This document shows, one piece after another, positions 1 to 21,164 of a DNA stretch of 64,000 nucleotides (position 1 is its first letter; every line of letters starts with the position of its first letter). Under the pieces are notes generated by a model. The model worked only from the letters and a program-made list of their open reading frames with translations, did not search any database and was not told the origin of the DNA. The DNA comes from Hyperoplus lanceolatus (taxonomy: Eukaryota; Chordata; Actinopteri; Uranoscopiformes; Ammodytidae): contig CM049395.1 in the NCBI GenBank assembly GCA_026929865.2, forward strand, positions 34,936,501-35,000,500, written 5' to 3'. Made by a program: the position numbers and the translations under genes.

Positions 1-397
1 AACATACCAAGTTAACTTCAGTTAAATTTGCATCATAAAATAAAAATATCATCGTATTGCACATTATTTCATGTATATTCTTGTCCAAAAGACGTTATCG
101 GGGGAGTAAACTGTTCACCATGTCGAAGCTTCAAAGCTGATCATTCGTACCACAGTCGGCCGATGATGTTAGTCTTGGTATATCTCCTGCATGTATTCTG
201 TACACACTACACACTAGATCGCGATGGGCAGATCAACAATTCCTTTTGGACAGAGGATTAGTCTGTAGGGTTGGGATTAAGTCTACTCTAGTCCCAGTTA
301 TCATAATCTGCATGGATTAATATCAGTTGTGTGGATCTGGCAGGGCTTTTACCGCTCTCTAGACATGTCCCCCAGTTTCTAAGAATTTTCTCTGCTA

Positions 398-416
398 TCT
401 CTCTCTCCCTCTCTCG

Positions 417-448
<32 letters not shown>

Positions 449-476
449 CTCTCTCTCTCTCTCTTTCTCTTTTACA
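398..476 (+). repeat. CT-rich microsatellite serving as polypyrimidine tract
   Basis: An imperfect (CT)n run of about 80 bases ends a few bases before the acceptor AG of the first calb2 exon seen here (480-481). It supplies the polypyrimidine tract of that intron. Confidence 0.85.
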
Positions 477-481
477 CACAG

Positions 482-1608
482 GGCATCAGAATCACAGTGA
501 AAGAATTTGACGCCCTCTTTGCCTTCTATGATAAGGTGACTTGTGTTTGTGCTACCTATAAAAGTGACATTAACATTCTATCTATGAGACTTTTTTCAAC
601 TGATTACATACTGCTTCTTATTAATGATGTATGCCTTTAAAGTGATTGTATATTTCAGTTGTATTCCACTTATCGTAATGAGTTCTACAATATCAATGTC
701 CGCTGATCTCTTACTCGTTATTTCAATGGACATTCATGATCCCTTGGGATATAATCCTAATGACTCTGATGATCCACAGACTTATGCTCCAGCCATGTCT
801 GGCTTTGAGTGAAATCTCTCGACATATTTATGTCCTTCTGAGAAGGACTTTAAAATAGGCCATGTGCAATGTCACTAGCACAGGAACTAAAAATGTAAAT
901 TAGCCGCTAGCTAGAATCTTGTATATGAACATGTAAATGTTCATCAATTGCACTGTCCTTCGTTTTAGATACATTGATAATTGAAAAAGGATTTTCAATT
1001 ATGTTGGTGATTCCCAGAATTTGTATGTAGTGGGGACATCAGGCCAAATTCTTTTACTTATCCAGTACTTTTTAAATGTCCTGAACACAGTGCTAATTAG
1101 GAGATGATGGCATGTCGACACATAAAACTTAATTTGACTCAAAGGCACCACTGTACCTTCACAGAGCTCTTTGCATGGCTGTATGCAGTAGAAAGCTTTA
1201 TTTCCTCAGTATAACTCTGACCTCTCACGCTGTCCCTCTCACCAGGACGGTAATGGTTATATCGACGAGCAGGAGCTGGATGCTCTGCTGAAGGACCTCT
1301 GCGACAGGAACAAAATGGTAATGAATAGTTTAGCTAATCGATCGATCTGTTCGGGTTACTTTTCTACCTGCCAAATATAGAGCCTAGATTGGAATAGCTG
1401 CCCCTGAGATGCCTCTGGAATGTAGCAATGTACTGTATACACAACTTTGCCTTGCGCCCACCATGACTTATGATGTGTGTGTTTTTGTCAGGACACAAGC
1501 TCGACAGGACTGGGCGGGTACAAGAAGAGCATCATGGCTATTTCTGACGGGGGCAAACTGTACCGCACCGAGCTGGAGATCGTCCTGTGCCGGGACTCTG
1601 AGCTGTGA
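482..1608 (+). CDS. calb2: Calretinin (calbindin 2), last three coding exons
   Basis: Calretinin is a cytosolic EF-hand calcium buffer of neurons and sensory cells. Three exons are present: 482-535, 1246-1317 and 1492-1608 (TGA 1606-1608). All have AG/GT borders and whole-codon lengths of 54, 72 and 117 bases. The first encodes the helix [15 protein letters not shown]; the second continues with the loop [10 protein letters not shown], so together they form a canonical 12-residue EF-hand loop ([12 protein letters not shown]). The last ends [15 protein letters not shown]. The LEIVLC ending and the FYDK pattern fit calretinin better than calbindin 1, which ends LILCAGDN. Upstream exons lie outside the window. 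The sixth EF-hand region ([18 protein letters not shown]) lacks a canonical loop, as in the family. Which teleost copy (a or b) this is cannot be told. Confidence 0.93.
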
Positions 1609-2125
1609 CCGTCCTACCTGGGACTCCTACCCCCCCATACACCCATCCGACCCCAACCCTGCCTACCTCCTAATGTATAACCTGGTGCATGTGTGACCCC
1701 CTTAACCTCGCTACACCTACACTTAGAGTCAAGAAAAAAAAGTACCGCTGGCCCTGACGTTTTAGCTTTCTACCCCTCTGCAGTCTTCTCTTTTTTTTTT
1801 TTCTTTTTAAGAAACTTTACATCCATAGTGAGATATAGCCATAGCAGTGACTACAGGAATCTATTGGGTATTTATTTATTTATTTGACTTCCTGTTTTTA
1901 ATATGCATTTGTATTTTTTACATTAATCTCTATATGTATGTCCTCTTCCAAAATTTGAAATGTATTCTTATGTTCTGTAGCATCTGGTCACTTATCTGAT
2001 TTATTTAGTTTTTAACTTAATAATATCCTGTTTTATTTATTGAGGCTTGTACTGTTCTATTAAAATATATATTAAAGATATTACTGAGATAATGAATAAA
2101 TACATCATGACAACTCTTGTCCCAA
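1609..2125 (+). other. calb2: calb2 3' untranslated region with poly(A) signal
   Basis: AT-rich sequence follows the calb2 stop. An AATAAA at 2095-2100 is a plausible polyadenylation signal. ATTAAA-type hexamers also occur at about 2059-2076. The transcript end is inferred. Confidence 0.5.
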
Positions 2126-3034
2126 TTATTCGCCTGCATAAAAGTCCTGTCTTTATCTTAACAATGTCCTGATACACCTCAGCCATCAACTGTGTCGTTG
2201 CTTCAATTGTGAAATGGTTTTCTCTCCACGCGGTGCAAAAGAAAAAAAAATCCCCCACTCATACACTTTGAAAGTTGTGTGGTTGCTATGAAGATTACCA
2301 AGCCGGCACAGTTGCCCAGAGCAAGAGTGGTTTTCTCCGGAGTGCTCCCCCTTCACTTTCTAATCTCCTGGTAACAGAGAGTATGATGTTGAAAAAGCTG
2401 GTGCTGCTCCATTTTTCATGGAGGAGGAGAGTCTCCCAAGTCTATTTGGCCCTTTAGAGACGGAATGAGCAGTGTGGGACAAGCTGAGAGACATCCGGGA
2501 TGACAAAATATACCACAGGAGGATTAGGGTTAGGGGTCTCGCTCTTTTATTCAAATCTGCCATAACAAAGCAAAGAAAAAAGACAGCATGATAACCAAAG
2601 ATTTGCACTTTTAAAATAATTAAAATATGTCTTTTTCTCATCCAAATGTGAGTATAAAAGACCCTTTACGCCTCACTGGACAAAACACATTCTCCGATAC
2701 AGGAAATTTAAATATAAAAAAAAGTTCTTTCGGATGGGTGCTGTCCCAGTTTACTCGAAGAATTTGCCACTACTTAGATCTAGGAAAGTCGTCCCCACCC
2801 ACCCGCTCCCCCCATCACGGAACAGTCCACCTTCCATCAATTAATAAACAGCTCTTTCATCTTTAATTAAACTCACTATCTTTAAAGCGCACCCCATCCC
2901 CGCAGAAACACACACAAACACACTCGCTCACGCACACAAACAATGCAGCGTTCAGCTCCTGCAGCAAATGTTCAATGTCCCACATACACACACAGGCACG
3001 CACGCGTCGCACACACACACACAAACACACACAT

Positions 3035-3300
3035 GCCTAACCCCAGCCCACACACTAATCATAAACTAAACCTTATTTTAACCTGAACCTTAAAACGTAG
3101 CCTTGAACATTTTGCAAGAATCAGAAAAGGTCTAAATTACAAGATGTCCTCCCTTTCCAAAAATGTCCCCCCTCTGATGGTTAAAAGCTCAAACCAGTCC
3201 TCACAAATATAACAATACAAGTACACACACATACACACATGGGCATAGTAATACACACAAGTACACACAGAAATGCCCAAGAACTCACAGTGAAACACTG
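3035..3300. repeat. Copy of a CA-associated dispersed repeat family
   Basis: The stretch reads CTAACCCCAGCCC, AAACTAAACCTT, TTTCCAAAAATGTCC and then CTCACAAATATAACAATACAAGTACACAC. The same ordered pieces occur in a strc intron at about 57935-58205, also beside a CA microsatellite. It is therefore a dispersed repeat that carries or seeds CA arrays. The family name is not known to me. Confidence 0.5.
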
Positions 3301-3484
3301 CGCGGTTGTACTGTAGTTCAAGCTGTTAAATGCTGACGACGAGGAAAAAAAAGAGTTATATCCGCTCTGATTCCCTCACACACATCAGTCCAAATCACTG
3401 AGAGGAATGAGACAAGTGAGCATCAACAGACAGATGAGATTCTCTCTGTTATTTACCCTCGGTACAGCTGCACGCAGATGGGCC

Positions 3485-3488
<4 letters not shown>

Positions 3489-3531
<43 letters not shown>
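3489..3531. repeat. (CA)n microsatellite
   Basis: A pure AC dinucleotide run of about 43 bases. Confidence 0.97.
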
Positions 3532-3535
<4 letters not shown>

Positions 3536-4081
3536 AATGTCATGAAATTAAAAGAAGAAACCGTATAGATTCATGGGGTGTAATATGCATTGCACTGACT
3601 GTATATGCGAGAGATTTTTAGACAAACTATATGGGAACTTGCAGTAGAATATGTCACAGTACTTCCCTCTGCAGTGGAACCGTGAAGAGATAACAGGCTT
3701 TTCTTTGACACATCACTCAAAACAGCTAATTAGTCGTCTTAATCTCCTCATTAACACACCGTTCTGCATGTTCTATTAGATATAAGAGATTTTACACCTT
3801 TTCTGATCCATGCAAAAATGTTCATGATGGAGTCTGTAGTCACTGCCGCGTTTTCCAAGATAAGGTTGTTGTTTAGGATATTTCTGTTGCCCTAGATAAT
3901 CTGTGAAGATATTAGGGATATTTCTGGATCTGAGTCTAATTGTGCGTCTCTTATGAAGAGACTGGGGACAATGTTTTTCTTCTCAGTTTATATAACGAGA
4001 TGAAACTATAGAAATCATCGGCTTTTTGATAATGTTAATGATAAAAAAGTACAACATTTCTTCATCCTCATTCGCCTCATT

Positions 4082-4083
<2 letters not shown>

Positions 4084-4177
<94 letters not shown>
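4084..4177. repeat. (CA)n microsatellite, 94 bases
   Basis: An uninterrupted CA dinucleotide run of about 47 units. Long open frames read through it on both strands, but they are only the repeat. Confidence 0.98.
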
Positions 4178-4180
<3 letters not shown>

Positions 4181-4357
4181 GTACACTCCTACAACGCTGG
4201 CAGCAGCTACCACGCAGCAGGGTGCAGAAGACATGAAGGAAAAGCTAAGGTGTAGATAATAAAATAACTGATTGCGTTACTTTTAAACTGCTACAGTTTC
4301 AGGGTTCACTGTCACACTGTCATGGCTTAAATGGTACAGCAAAAAATGAGGGTGTGC

Positions 4358-4412
4358 GCACACACACACAACACACACACACACACACACTATATATATA
4401 TATATATATATA
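4358..4412. repeat. Compound (CA)n(TA)n microsatellite
   Basis: A CA run (4358-4390, with one AA interruption) passes directly into a TA run (4391-4412). Confidence 0.96.
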
Positions 4413-4696
4413 CTGTATACTGTACAATAGGCATTAGAAAAGCTTGTTCAACCCCGAGCTTAGCTGTGAAACGTCACTCAGCATTAAAGTCACTAACACT
4501 TCTCTCTTATCAGTTCTCCCATTATTCTTTTTCTGCTGCTCTTCCATTTTAATGCTTCTTTCAGCTCGGCTGCTCCACCTCCCTTTGCTCTTCATCACTG
4601 CTTATTGTGCACTCATCTTTCCGCAATGTGGTCCAGGGGCAAATGTAGAATGATTTCTAGGTTTTGCTTGGTCAAAACAATACTGCACATTGCTTA

Positions 4697-5241
4697 CTGT
4701 AAATGTGCACTCAGCGATTCTGGAGAATGCTTGTTGTCAAATTAAGAAAAATTCTAAATCAGTGAATATCTCCTCACGTTTCCTGTGTGCGCTGAAAAAA
4801 AAATCCAGTGGTCATACACAGCCTAGGCTCTGGTAACGAGTATGTTGCAAGCTATGGTGGGTCCCCTTTTTTGTTTACAAACCATTTATTTTTATTTTTT
4901 TTCAATATATTTTTTGGCATTTTTCATGCTTTATTGATAGTGTGAAGAGACAGAGGTGAAATGGAGCAGAGAGGGGAGTGACATGCAGAGAACGACCGCG
5001 GGTGGGAATCGAACCCGGGTCTGCTGCTGGGCCCAGCCCTGGGGGGGACGCCCTACCAACTGAGCTAAGGGCGCCCTGTTTACAAACCAGTTTACAGAGC
5101 CTAGGTTGTGTATTAACACCAGTTTTTCATTCAGTGCACACAGTATGGAGAGGTAGCTGATTGTGAGGAGTTATTCACTGATCTTGACTAAAAGTGATTT
5201 TGACCACAAGCGTTCCACAGAATCGCCGACTACACCTTTAA
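4697..5241. mobile_element. Fold-back/MITE-like element interrupted by a SINE
   Basis: The two ends are inverted relatives: the left has AGCGATTCTGGAGAATGCTTG, and the right, read in reverse, has GGCGATTCTGTGGAACGCTTG. An inner inverted pair, CACAGCCTAGGCTCTG and CAGAGCCTAGGTTGTG, faces across the middle. A related copy lies in a got2 intron at about 12335-12625. The SINE at 4885-5076 splits the arm. No transposase is encoded, so this is a non-autonomous element of uncertain superfamily. Confidence 0.65.
4885..5076 (-). mobile_element. tRNA-derived SINE with intact 13-base target duplication
   Basis: Read on the minus strand the element begins GGCGCCCTTAGCTCAGTTGG, a tRNA-like A box, followed by the B box GGTTCGATTCC about 50 bases on. 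A tRNA-unrelated body follows, ending with a CAATAAAGCATG-like tail and a T/A-rich end. The direct repeat TGTTTACAAACCA stands at 4872-4884 and 5077-5089 and is an exact target-site duplication. The intact duplication and clear boxes suggest a fairly recent insertion. The A and B boxes are the internal RNA polymerase III promoter expected of such SINEs. Confidence 0.9.
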
Positions 5242-7014
5242 CATGTTAGTGAATAAACAATGGGAATTGTGTGTTGCCTCATCTGTTCCACAAATGATTT
5301 TCTTTGAACATTGCATGTGTAGAAGTGACTTATGACAGGACTGACAGGTTTGTTGGAAATATCCATATCTGCTCCATACAGTGGCATCATGAGAGCCAAG
5401 TGCACGTCCCGCTCTTTCAAAGTGACATGGTGCCAGTGTGTCACCTGTCTAGAAACTGTTTCATGGCTCTCCAGGTCTTGCTGTGTGAGGATCATCCAGT
5501 TATGTGTTTCTTCTGTACAGACTGACTGAATGAGAGTAAGGTTGCTGTTTGTGTACACTTTTAGGACTTTCATGTGAAAACAAGCATGGCCGTTCACTTA
5601 TTACAGTTACCTCTCAATATGCAGGCAAATGGATTATGTGCACACAACACTGAGTGATTAAAGGGAGAGAAAAATATGAATATCTTACATTTAGAGATAA
5701 TGGTGTCATCAACTATTTCAGAGATATTTCAAGATGCTTTTAAAGGTTGGACTCCTGATGTGTAACACATATGTATATTTCATCTAATTTGTAAACTTAA
5801 AATGCAAATTGTAAAGCTGCAACATGAGACAAGGTGAGTGCTGCTTTGTGGAGTGAAATGTAGAGCGGAAGGTTGGAGGAACCAGTGCACGCGAAAATGG
5901 AGAAAGTAGGCTAAATCAGTAATGCTCTTAACTTATCTAAGATACTTATCTTTCAGTTAGATCATTATCATACTTTTTTTCTGCATTGCTTCAGGTACCA
6001 TTCAGCATCTAAGTTCCCATGTCTTGTAACACGCTGCATGCATGGCCACAGATACAGAAATATTAAAATCTGCCCTATGTACAGGTGGAATGTCATATTT
6101 GCATTACATAATTGTCACAGTAACTACAAAGGTCTCCATGGTGAACTGGGGGAAGACCACTAACAGATAAACATGTATGGAGCAAAACTACAAGGCAGCT
6201 GCAGCTTAAAAGTTGATGCAGTGTCTATTGTGTGACATTGCCCTCAAGTGGATAAACCAAGTTACTGCAAGATGCTCCTGCCAGTGAGGCATCATTTCTG
6301 CCACACAATTTTTTTTTGTGTGACAACATAAAAGTCGTATACAACTCCGTCAACATCACTGGCTTGAAATGGACATTAAACACTCATTAAAGTAGTTATT
6401 CCCGGGTTTAGTTGTCTTTTAATAGTTTTAGTCTAGTTGTTTTTATTCCACTAGCCTACATATATGTGACACATGTAGTAGTCACTCACTCATAACTTAC
6501 ACACCTCACCACACCAGTCTAAATGATTAGTGATTATCTTTTTTCTAAAAACCTACAAGAGTGTTACCATTCCAACAACAGTAACAAGACAATGCAATGC
6601 AGAAAACTTAAACAAAAAAGGAAAATCATATCAATTGGCTGCATATCGAATTCATTATATTGCATAGCAATATAGTTTGTGCATGATTTTTTTTAGTGTG
6701 TTTAATGTTTTGAAATAGGACATGAAGTCATAAAAAGTGACATCATTTTAATTTTTTCTTCAGTTTCCGCAGGCAATTCTTCTTTGTAGACACTTTTTTA
6801 TATTTCTCTTGTAAATTCACAACATTCAAAATAAGACAAGTGCAGATAAAAAGTAAATGATTTAATCAAAAAAGCAAAACATTAATGTTAATTGGTAAAG
6901 AAGAATCAACAATAATGTGTTCTTGAATAAATACACAGGACATCGCACCAAAACTTCATAGTTGCCTATGACTTCATCGACACCATCATCGCCGTGCTGC
7001 ACTGCTCGTCCCTC

Positions 7015-7022
7015 TGACGTCA
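7015..7022 (+). promoter_or_regulatory. got2: CRE palindrome upstream of got2
   Basis: A perfect TGACGTCA lies 94 bases before the got2 start codon in a CpG-rich stretch (about 6980-7090) that also has GTCACGTCGTCGTC. CREB/ATF factors are known to bind this octamer. Its use here is inferred from position. Confidence 0.5.
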
Positions 7023-7115
7023 GCGCGTACACGCAGCGTCACGTCGTCGTCATCGTGTCTGCCCTTCACATCCGTCCACATCCTTTTAGGCTCCTCTCCC
7101 AAGCGCAGCACAGCT

Positions 7116-15894
<8,779 letters not shown>

Positions 15895-17100
15895 ACTGGA
15901 CCCTGCTGAGGGGGCTCCACAATCACAGCAGCAGTGTGTAACAGAGGAGCTGTACGCGCCACTTATCTCTTGTCCTCCATTCCACGTGTAGAAAAAGAGC
16001 TCAGTTTTTAGTTAGACTTTTTTTTTTCTGATTCGATTACACATCAAGTTCAACACGGAACGGTTGCTGCTGTTGAACAGTTCAGTTTTCTGCATTGGCA
16101 TCTTTTTTTTCTTTTTTTTTTTCCTTACATGAAAAAGGGTCCCCTTCCAAATTGTAAAAGTCATGTTTACTCCCACTACTGACAAACCATCATTGCTTAT
16201 TTATTATGTGGTATCAACTATTGGCTCTTCATATACAGTGTGCTGTTTATCTGCTGCGGCGCCCACTCACTATGACACATCAAGGTACCAACGTCGGGGT
16301 AAAATCAGACCGTGCGCTAGTTTTTAAGTACAAGTTGAGATCCTGTAGAAAGCCTGTAGAAAATATGAGTACATTTTTTTTATTTTGTCTTAATTTTAAC
16401 GGTGGAGTAGTTGCACTTTATGAACTGTAAAAGACACTGATTGACTTTCGAGATAAGGCTGGCATTCAGTTTTTATTGGTCAATGACGTAATCAATCCGC
16501 TATCTTGCTAATCTTTTGGTTTGCTCATCTGAACTGATTAATCACATTGGCCTCATTATTATCTCTGTTAAAAACTTACCCATCCATTAACTTTTATCCA
16601 GTATTTTTCCAACAGGGTGTAGTGGGTCACAGGGCAGCAGTCTCATTCCCTTTTTTCAACCCCTGATACAAACAAGCACACAAGCCAAAAAGAATAGAAC
16701 TCAAGAGAAGTGATCAATACTTCAAGTGTACCACCGTAACCCCAAACGGAAAAGCCCCATTTCCTTATTTTCTTTTCAGAGTCGAGTCTTTTGTATTTAG
16801 TGCAAATTGTACAAATGTCACTCTGCGAGGTAAATAACAATGGAGTCTGTTGAACACTGGACAATTCATGAAGAAATATGCACGTGCTACACATTCATTC
16901 AGACATTGTGGTTCAGTGTATGAAACTGTTTTTGTCATTGAAAAAAATGTGCGGTCTGACCTTTTATATACAGTCTATGGGTCTACTAATACATCTGAAA
17001 CGTGTGGCACTTCGCCTCCATGTTTTTCATTCTGTCACACAATAATGGATCAGTGGTCATGAACCTTATTGATCAAACAATAAATGGTTATAGAGTAATG
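15895..17100 (+). other. got2: got2 3' untranslated region and poly(A) signal
   Basis: About 1.2 kb with no other gene follows the got2 stop codon. AATAAA at 17079-17084 is a good candidate for the distal signal. T-rich tracts occur at about 16018-16120. The extent of the transcript is inferred. Confidence 0.45.
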
Positions 17101-19241
17101 GTCTGTTGTAATGTGCTTTTTATTTCACTCTCCTAATACAATCAGTTAAAGCTTTCCATGATGAAATGCTTCAATCATTTTCTTTACATGACAATAACAT
17201 TGTACTGTGAAGTATGCTATAGGTCTTCATGCTTATCTTATTCACTTCCTGCATCTTATTCCAGCACCAACTAGTGGCATGTCCTCATTCAAATACACAA
17301 AAGTGCACCTGACCTCTAGCATGTCTGGTTTAAGTTTTTTGAACTGTGTGCTGTCAAATTAAATCTCCCCAGTCTTTATTGACTGTGGTAGGATGCTACC
17401 GCCCACCATCAGCTGTAGCTGCGGCAACTGCTCTGCTATCTGATTTTCTGCAAGAACTGTCCAATGAGTTTATCGTTCTGGGAGACTTGAATTGGGACTG
17501 GCTTTCGCCTTCATCACCGTTAAAAAACATTTGCGACGCGTTAAACTTGACGCAACTAGTTCAGTCACCTACACGCCTCAATCTAAAACGAATGGACAAA
17601 TCTACATTAATCGATGTAATTCTGACTAATTCCCCACACAAGTACTCTGCCTCCGGTGTTTTATGTAATGATGTCAGTGATCACTGTATGGTTGCCTGTG
17701 TTAAAAATTGTAAAATGACTAAAACCAAGCCGCGGTTTATTTTTAAACAAAATTACAAACGCTTTAATGAGCAAGCATTTCTTCATGACATCTATCAAAG
17801 TGATTTAAATTTAGTGTGTTTTATGGATGATGTTGAACTGGCATGGGATTATTTTAAGAAGACTTTTTTAGCCATAATTGATAAACATGCTCCTACTATA
17901 AGATATAGAGTGAGGGGCAGAGACAACCCCTGGTTTAATGACAGCATTGCAACTGCAATTAGAGAACGAAATGAAGCATGGATAAAAGCAAAAAGAAATA
18001 ATAATGACAAATGCTGGTTAAATTATAGGGTATTAAGAAACAAATGCACAAGACAAATAAAAACTACAAAAAGTGAGTATTATCTGAATTTAATAAATGA
18101 AAACCTCAGTGATCCTAAAAAATTTGGAAAGCTATTAAATCTTCTTCAGGTGATGTGCCACCTCCCGCTATACCTGAAGTCATTACAACAAGCCATGGTG
18201 AAGTTAGGGGTAAACAAAGCATGGTAGATACTTTCAACGAGCACTTTATTAATGCAGGAAGAGATACTCAGTCAACACTTCCAGCCACCCCCATGGATAG
18301 TGGAACCTCCATCATTGATTCATCTAATGAAAGTCTAAATAATTTTAACTTCACTCCAATATCTGCCACGGAAGTACAAAAGGCCCTGTTGGGGTTGGAC
18401 TGTAAAAAGTCTGCTGGGCCAGACCAGGTTGAGCCATATTTTCTTAAAACTGCTGCGAACTTGATTGCTGGCCCTATCTCCTCCATCTTCAAGCTTAGTC
18501 TACACTATGGTTCTATCCCAAAGTCATGGAAATCTGCATTTGTCCTTCCACTTTTAAAAAGCGGAGACCCTTCGGTTTTAGATAATTATTGCCCAATCTC
18601 CAGACTGTCTGTCTTGGCCAAACTGCTTGAGTCTTTCATAAATGAGCAACTAAAACATTTCTTATCTGACAACTCCATTTTGAATCCCACTCAGTCTGGC
18701 TTTCGACAAGGACATAGTACAATTACTGCTGTAACCTCAGTTACAAATTATATCTTACATACTTTAGATAACAAGAAGTCTTGTGCTGCTTTATTTATTG
18801 ACCTTTCTAAAGCATTTGACACTGTGGACCATCACCTTCTCCTGCAGAGATTGCAAAGTATAGGCTTTAGTACCACTGTATTAAGCTGGTTCACTAATTA
18901 CCTGAGTGGTAGGACTCAGTGTGTGGCATTGGATAACTGTACCTCATCTTTGCTGGAAGTAAAAATGGGTGTCCCACAAGGGTCAGTTTTGGGCCCCATT
19001 TTATTTTCTATTTATATAAACAATTTAGGTAGGGACTTAAAGCAAACAAAGATTCATCTTTACACAGATGATACCATTATGTATACATCTGCCACATCAG
19101 TCAGTGAAGCAATTACATATTTACACTCTGCTTTTAGTGTAGTACAAAAATCTCTGGTAAGCTTAAAGTTGGTACTAAATTCTACAAAAACTAAGTCAAT
19201 GATTTTTACCCGTTCACGCTCTCCAATAAACATCACTTTAA

Positions 19242-20938
19242 CCCTCCTGTTATGTACCGGGTCAAATTGACTCGTTTCAAAGTTTGAAGATCTAGGAAAA
19301 ATAGTTAAAAGTATTTTTTTCAGTATGGAACTTCTTCTGCGTGCCTTAATTAGGGTAATCAACATTTAATATGAAAATATTTCATCTCACATTTGCAACC
19401 ACCCCCTGCATGTTTATATCACATAGATACTGTTCGGGTCAATTTGACCCGATAGTAAAACTGGAGGTAGAAGGGTGTCGGAAATGTAAGACTATTCCTT
19501 TCTTTACAAATGTGAGACATTTTTCACCCAAATCTCACACACGCACACACATACACACGCCCACACACGGACGCACACACACACCCACACACACAAACAC
19601 ACACACACACAGTTGCAAGTGTTATGACTTTTGACGGGAACCATTTATGTTCCCTTGGGAAAACTCCACCCACATTCAGTGGACACTCAACAGGGGAGGG
19701 ACAAAACATATAAAATATTCTCTGCATGGGAGTCCTACCAACATTACACTCTGTCAGGCAGACCTTTACAAAATGAGCAGCACTGCAGAAACAAAAGGAT
19801 GACAGGCCAGGAGGCTCTGGAAGTCATCATTGATCATGACAGTGAAATAGAGGAGGATGTGTCTAAATTCTGATTCTAATGATTCTGAATTTGAACCAGA
19901 TGAGGGAATTGCTATCCCTATTCCTCCAAGCAAGACATTCATGTCAAAAAATTGTGAAATTCATCCCCAAATATGCGTCAGGCAAACCTGTCTGCAGAAA
20001 GCATACAGGTGAAACTCATATAATTAGAATATCATGGAAAATTAATTGGAATTGAGGCAATAAGTCATGCAAAATGGACCCAAACCAAGTACTGAGTACA
20101 CATGCATGATTATACTTTATAGAGGGCTGATATTTCTGTATTAAAAATCCCTTTTTTTATTAATTTCATGTAATATTCAAATTTTCTGAGATTTTAAATT
20201 TGGGGTTTTCATAAGCTGTGTAAACCATAATAATCTAAATTATAACAAATAAAGGCTTTGAATATCTCACCTTTCATGTAATGGGTCTATGTAATATATT
20301 ACTTTCACCTTTTGAGTCAAATCACTGAAATAAATGAACTTTAGCACGATATTCAAATTTTTCGAGTTTCACCTTAAAGACAGTGCCAGGGCCCACTAGG
20401 ATGGCACTGACTCGTGTGACTGACATCAAGTCAGCTTTTGAGCTGGTCATGCCAGATTCAATACAGAAAATCATTCTGGAAATGACTAATCTAGAAGGGA
20501 GGTGTGTTTTTGGGGAAAAGTGGAAGGAGCTGGACAAAACACATTTAGATGCGTATTTCGGGCTCCTCATCCTGGCTGGGGTCAAAGGATGAATCGACAG
20601 CCAGTCTGTGGGATGCAGAAACAGGCAGGGCTATATTTCAAGCCACAATGTCTCTGGAGACTTTTCACATTTTCTCCAGTGTTTCAAAAGTACATGTATT
20701 TTTTAAATGAAAAACGAGTGAATTATCCTTATTGAACCATTACCTGTTAGAGGTATGGAACACTAAATTGCTCTAAATATTGATAGAATAGTTAGTAATG
20801 GAGTTGGTAATGACATGTTCACATTGCTTGTTAGGATTTTTTTTGGTTTAGAACATCTTTTGGAGATTTAAACATGCCCCGGGTCAAATTGACCCAGAAC
20901 ACCATTGCTGTTCCTGACAAATGAACATAACAGGAGGG
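19242..20938 (+). mobile_element. Degraded piggyBac element with TTAA target duplication
   Basis: The ends CCCTCCTGTTATGT and ACATAACAGGAGGG are perfect inverted repeats, flanked by TTAA at 19238-19241 and 20939-20942, the piggyBac signature. Subterminal palindromes of the type GGGTCAAATTGACCC occur near both ends (about 19258, 19434, 20880). A transposase piece at 20383-20592 reads TDIKSAFELVMPDSIQKIIL and KWKELDKTHLDAYFGLLILAG, matching PGBD4-like transposases. An N-terminal acidic piece (SNDSEFEPDEG-like) lies near 19870-19905. Most of the catalytic domain is absent, so it cannot be autonomous. It contains a CA-rich stretch (19535-19610) and a MITE. Confidence 0.92.
20005..20376. mobile_element. 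Tc1/mariner-like MITE inside the piggyBac
   Basis: The left end CAGGTGAAACTCATATAATT and the right end GATATTCAAATTTTTCGAGTTTCACC are inverted relatives next to TA. The element breaks the piggyBac transposase region. A relative with CAGGTGCATATAAAATTAGA ends lies at 44139-44429. No transposase is encoded. Confidence 0.72.
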
Positions 20939-21164
20939 TTAACAACTCAGGATGGTACGATAATAGAGAGAGTATCGTCTTATAAATACTTCGGTATCTG
21001 GCTTGATGATAAGCTGAGCTCTACAAAACATGTTAGGAAGATAATGTAAGAAGCATTTCAGTTGATATTCTTCTTTAGCCATGTTTATTCAGCACAATGT
21101 TATTGACAACACAGTGGATCTGGGACCCCAGCACAGTTGCACAGTTCTGTCTTCATGGGCATAG

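Larger units (their letters stand above)
2126..6950. other. Intergenic region between calb2 and got2
   Basis: No gene is recognised in this 4.8-kb gap. It holds CA-rich stretches (about 2905-3030), microsatellites, one fold-back element with a SINE inside it, and otherwise AT-rich sequence without recognisable signals. Open frames across the CA repeats translate to poly His-Thr or Cys-Val and are not genes. From 5250 to 6950 nothing is recognised. Confidence 0.6.
17330..21050 (+). mobile_element. 5'-truncated LINE split by a piggyBac insertion
   Basis: A non-LTR retrotransposon. The first part (17346 to about 18150) is the C-terminal endonuclease region with VVGCYRPPSA, GDLNWDW, STLIDVILTN and SDHCMVAC. 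The reverse transcriptase follows in another frame (18155-19241) with LFIDLSKAFDTVDHHLL, GVPQGSVLGP and YTDDTIMY. A one-base loss near 18130-18150, in the run AAAAAATTTGG, explains the frame change. The coding stretch stops at a TTAA where a piggyBac sits and resumes after it in the same frame (TTQDGTIIERVSSYKYFGIWLDDKLS). The N-terminal endonuclease and the 3' end are missing. The motifs place it in the Jockey/CR1/Rex1-like part of the LINE tree; the exact family is uncertain. Confidence 0.88.

Noticed and set aside
288-479. Arg/Glu-rich minus-strand frame
   Set aside because: Translation of the CT microsatellite.
3983-4259. Open frames on both strands over the CA array
   Set aside because: They translate to poly Cys-Val or His-Thr and exist only because of the dinucleotide repeat.
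4995-5076. A tRNA gene on the minus strand
   Set aside because: The A and B boxes are those of a tRNA-derived SINE. The anticodon arm is not tRNA-like and a SINE body, tail and target duplication follow.
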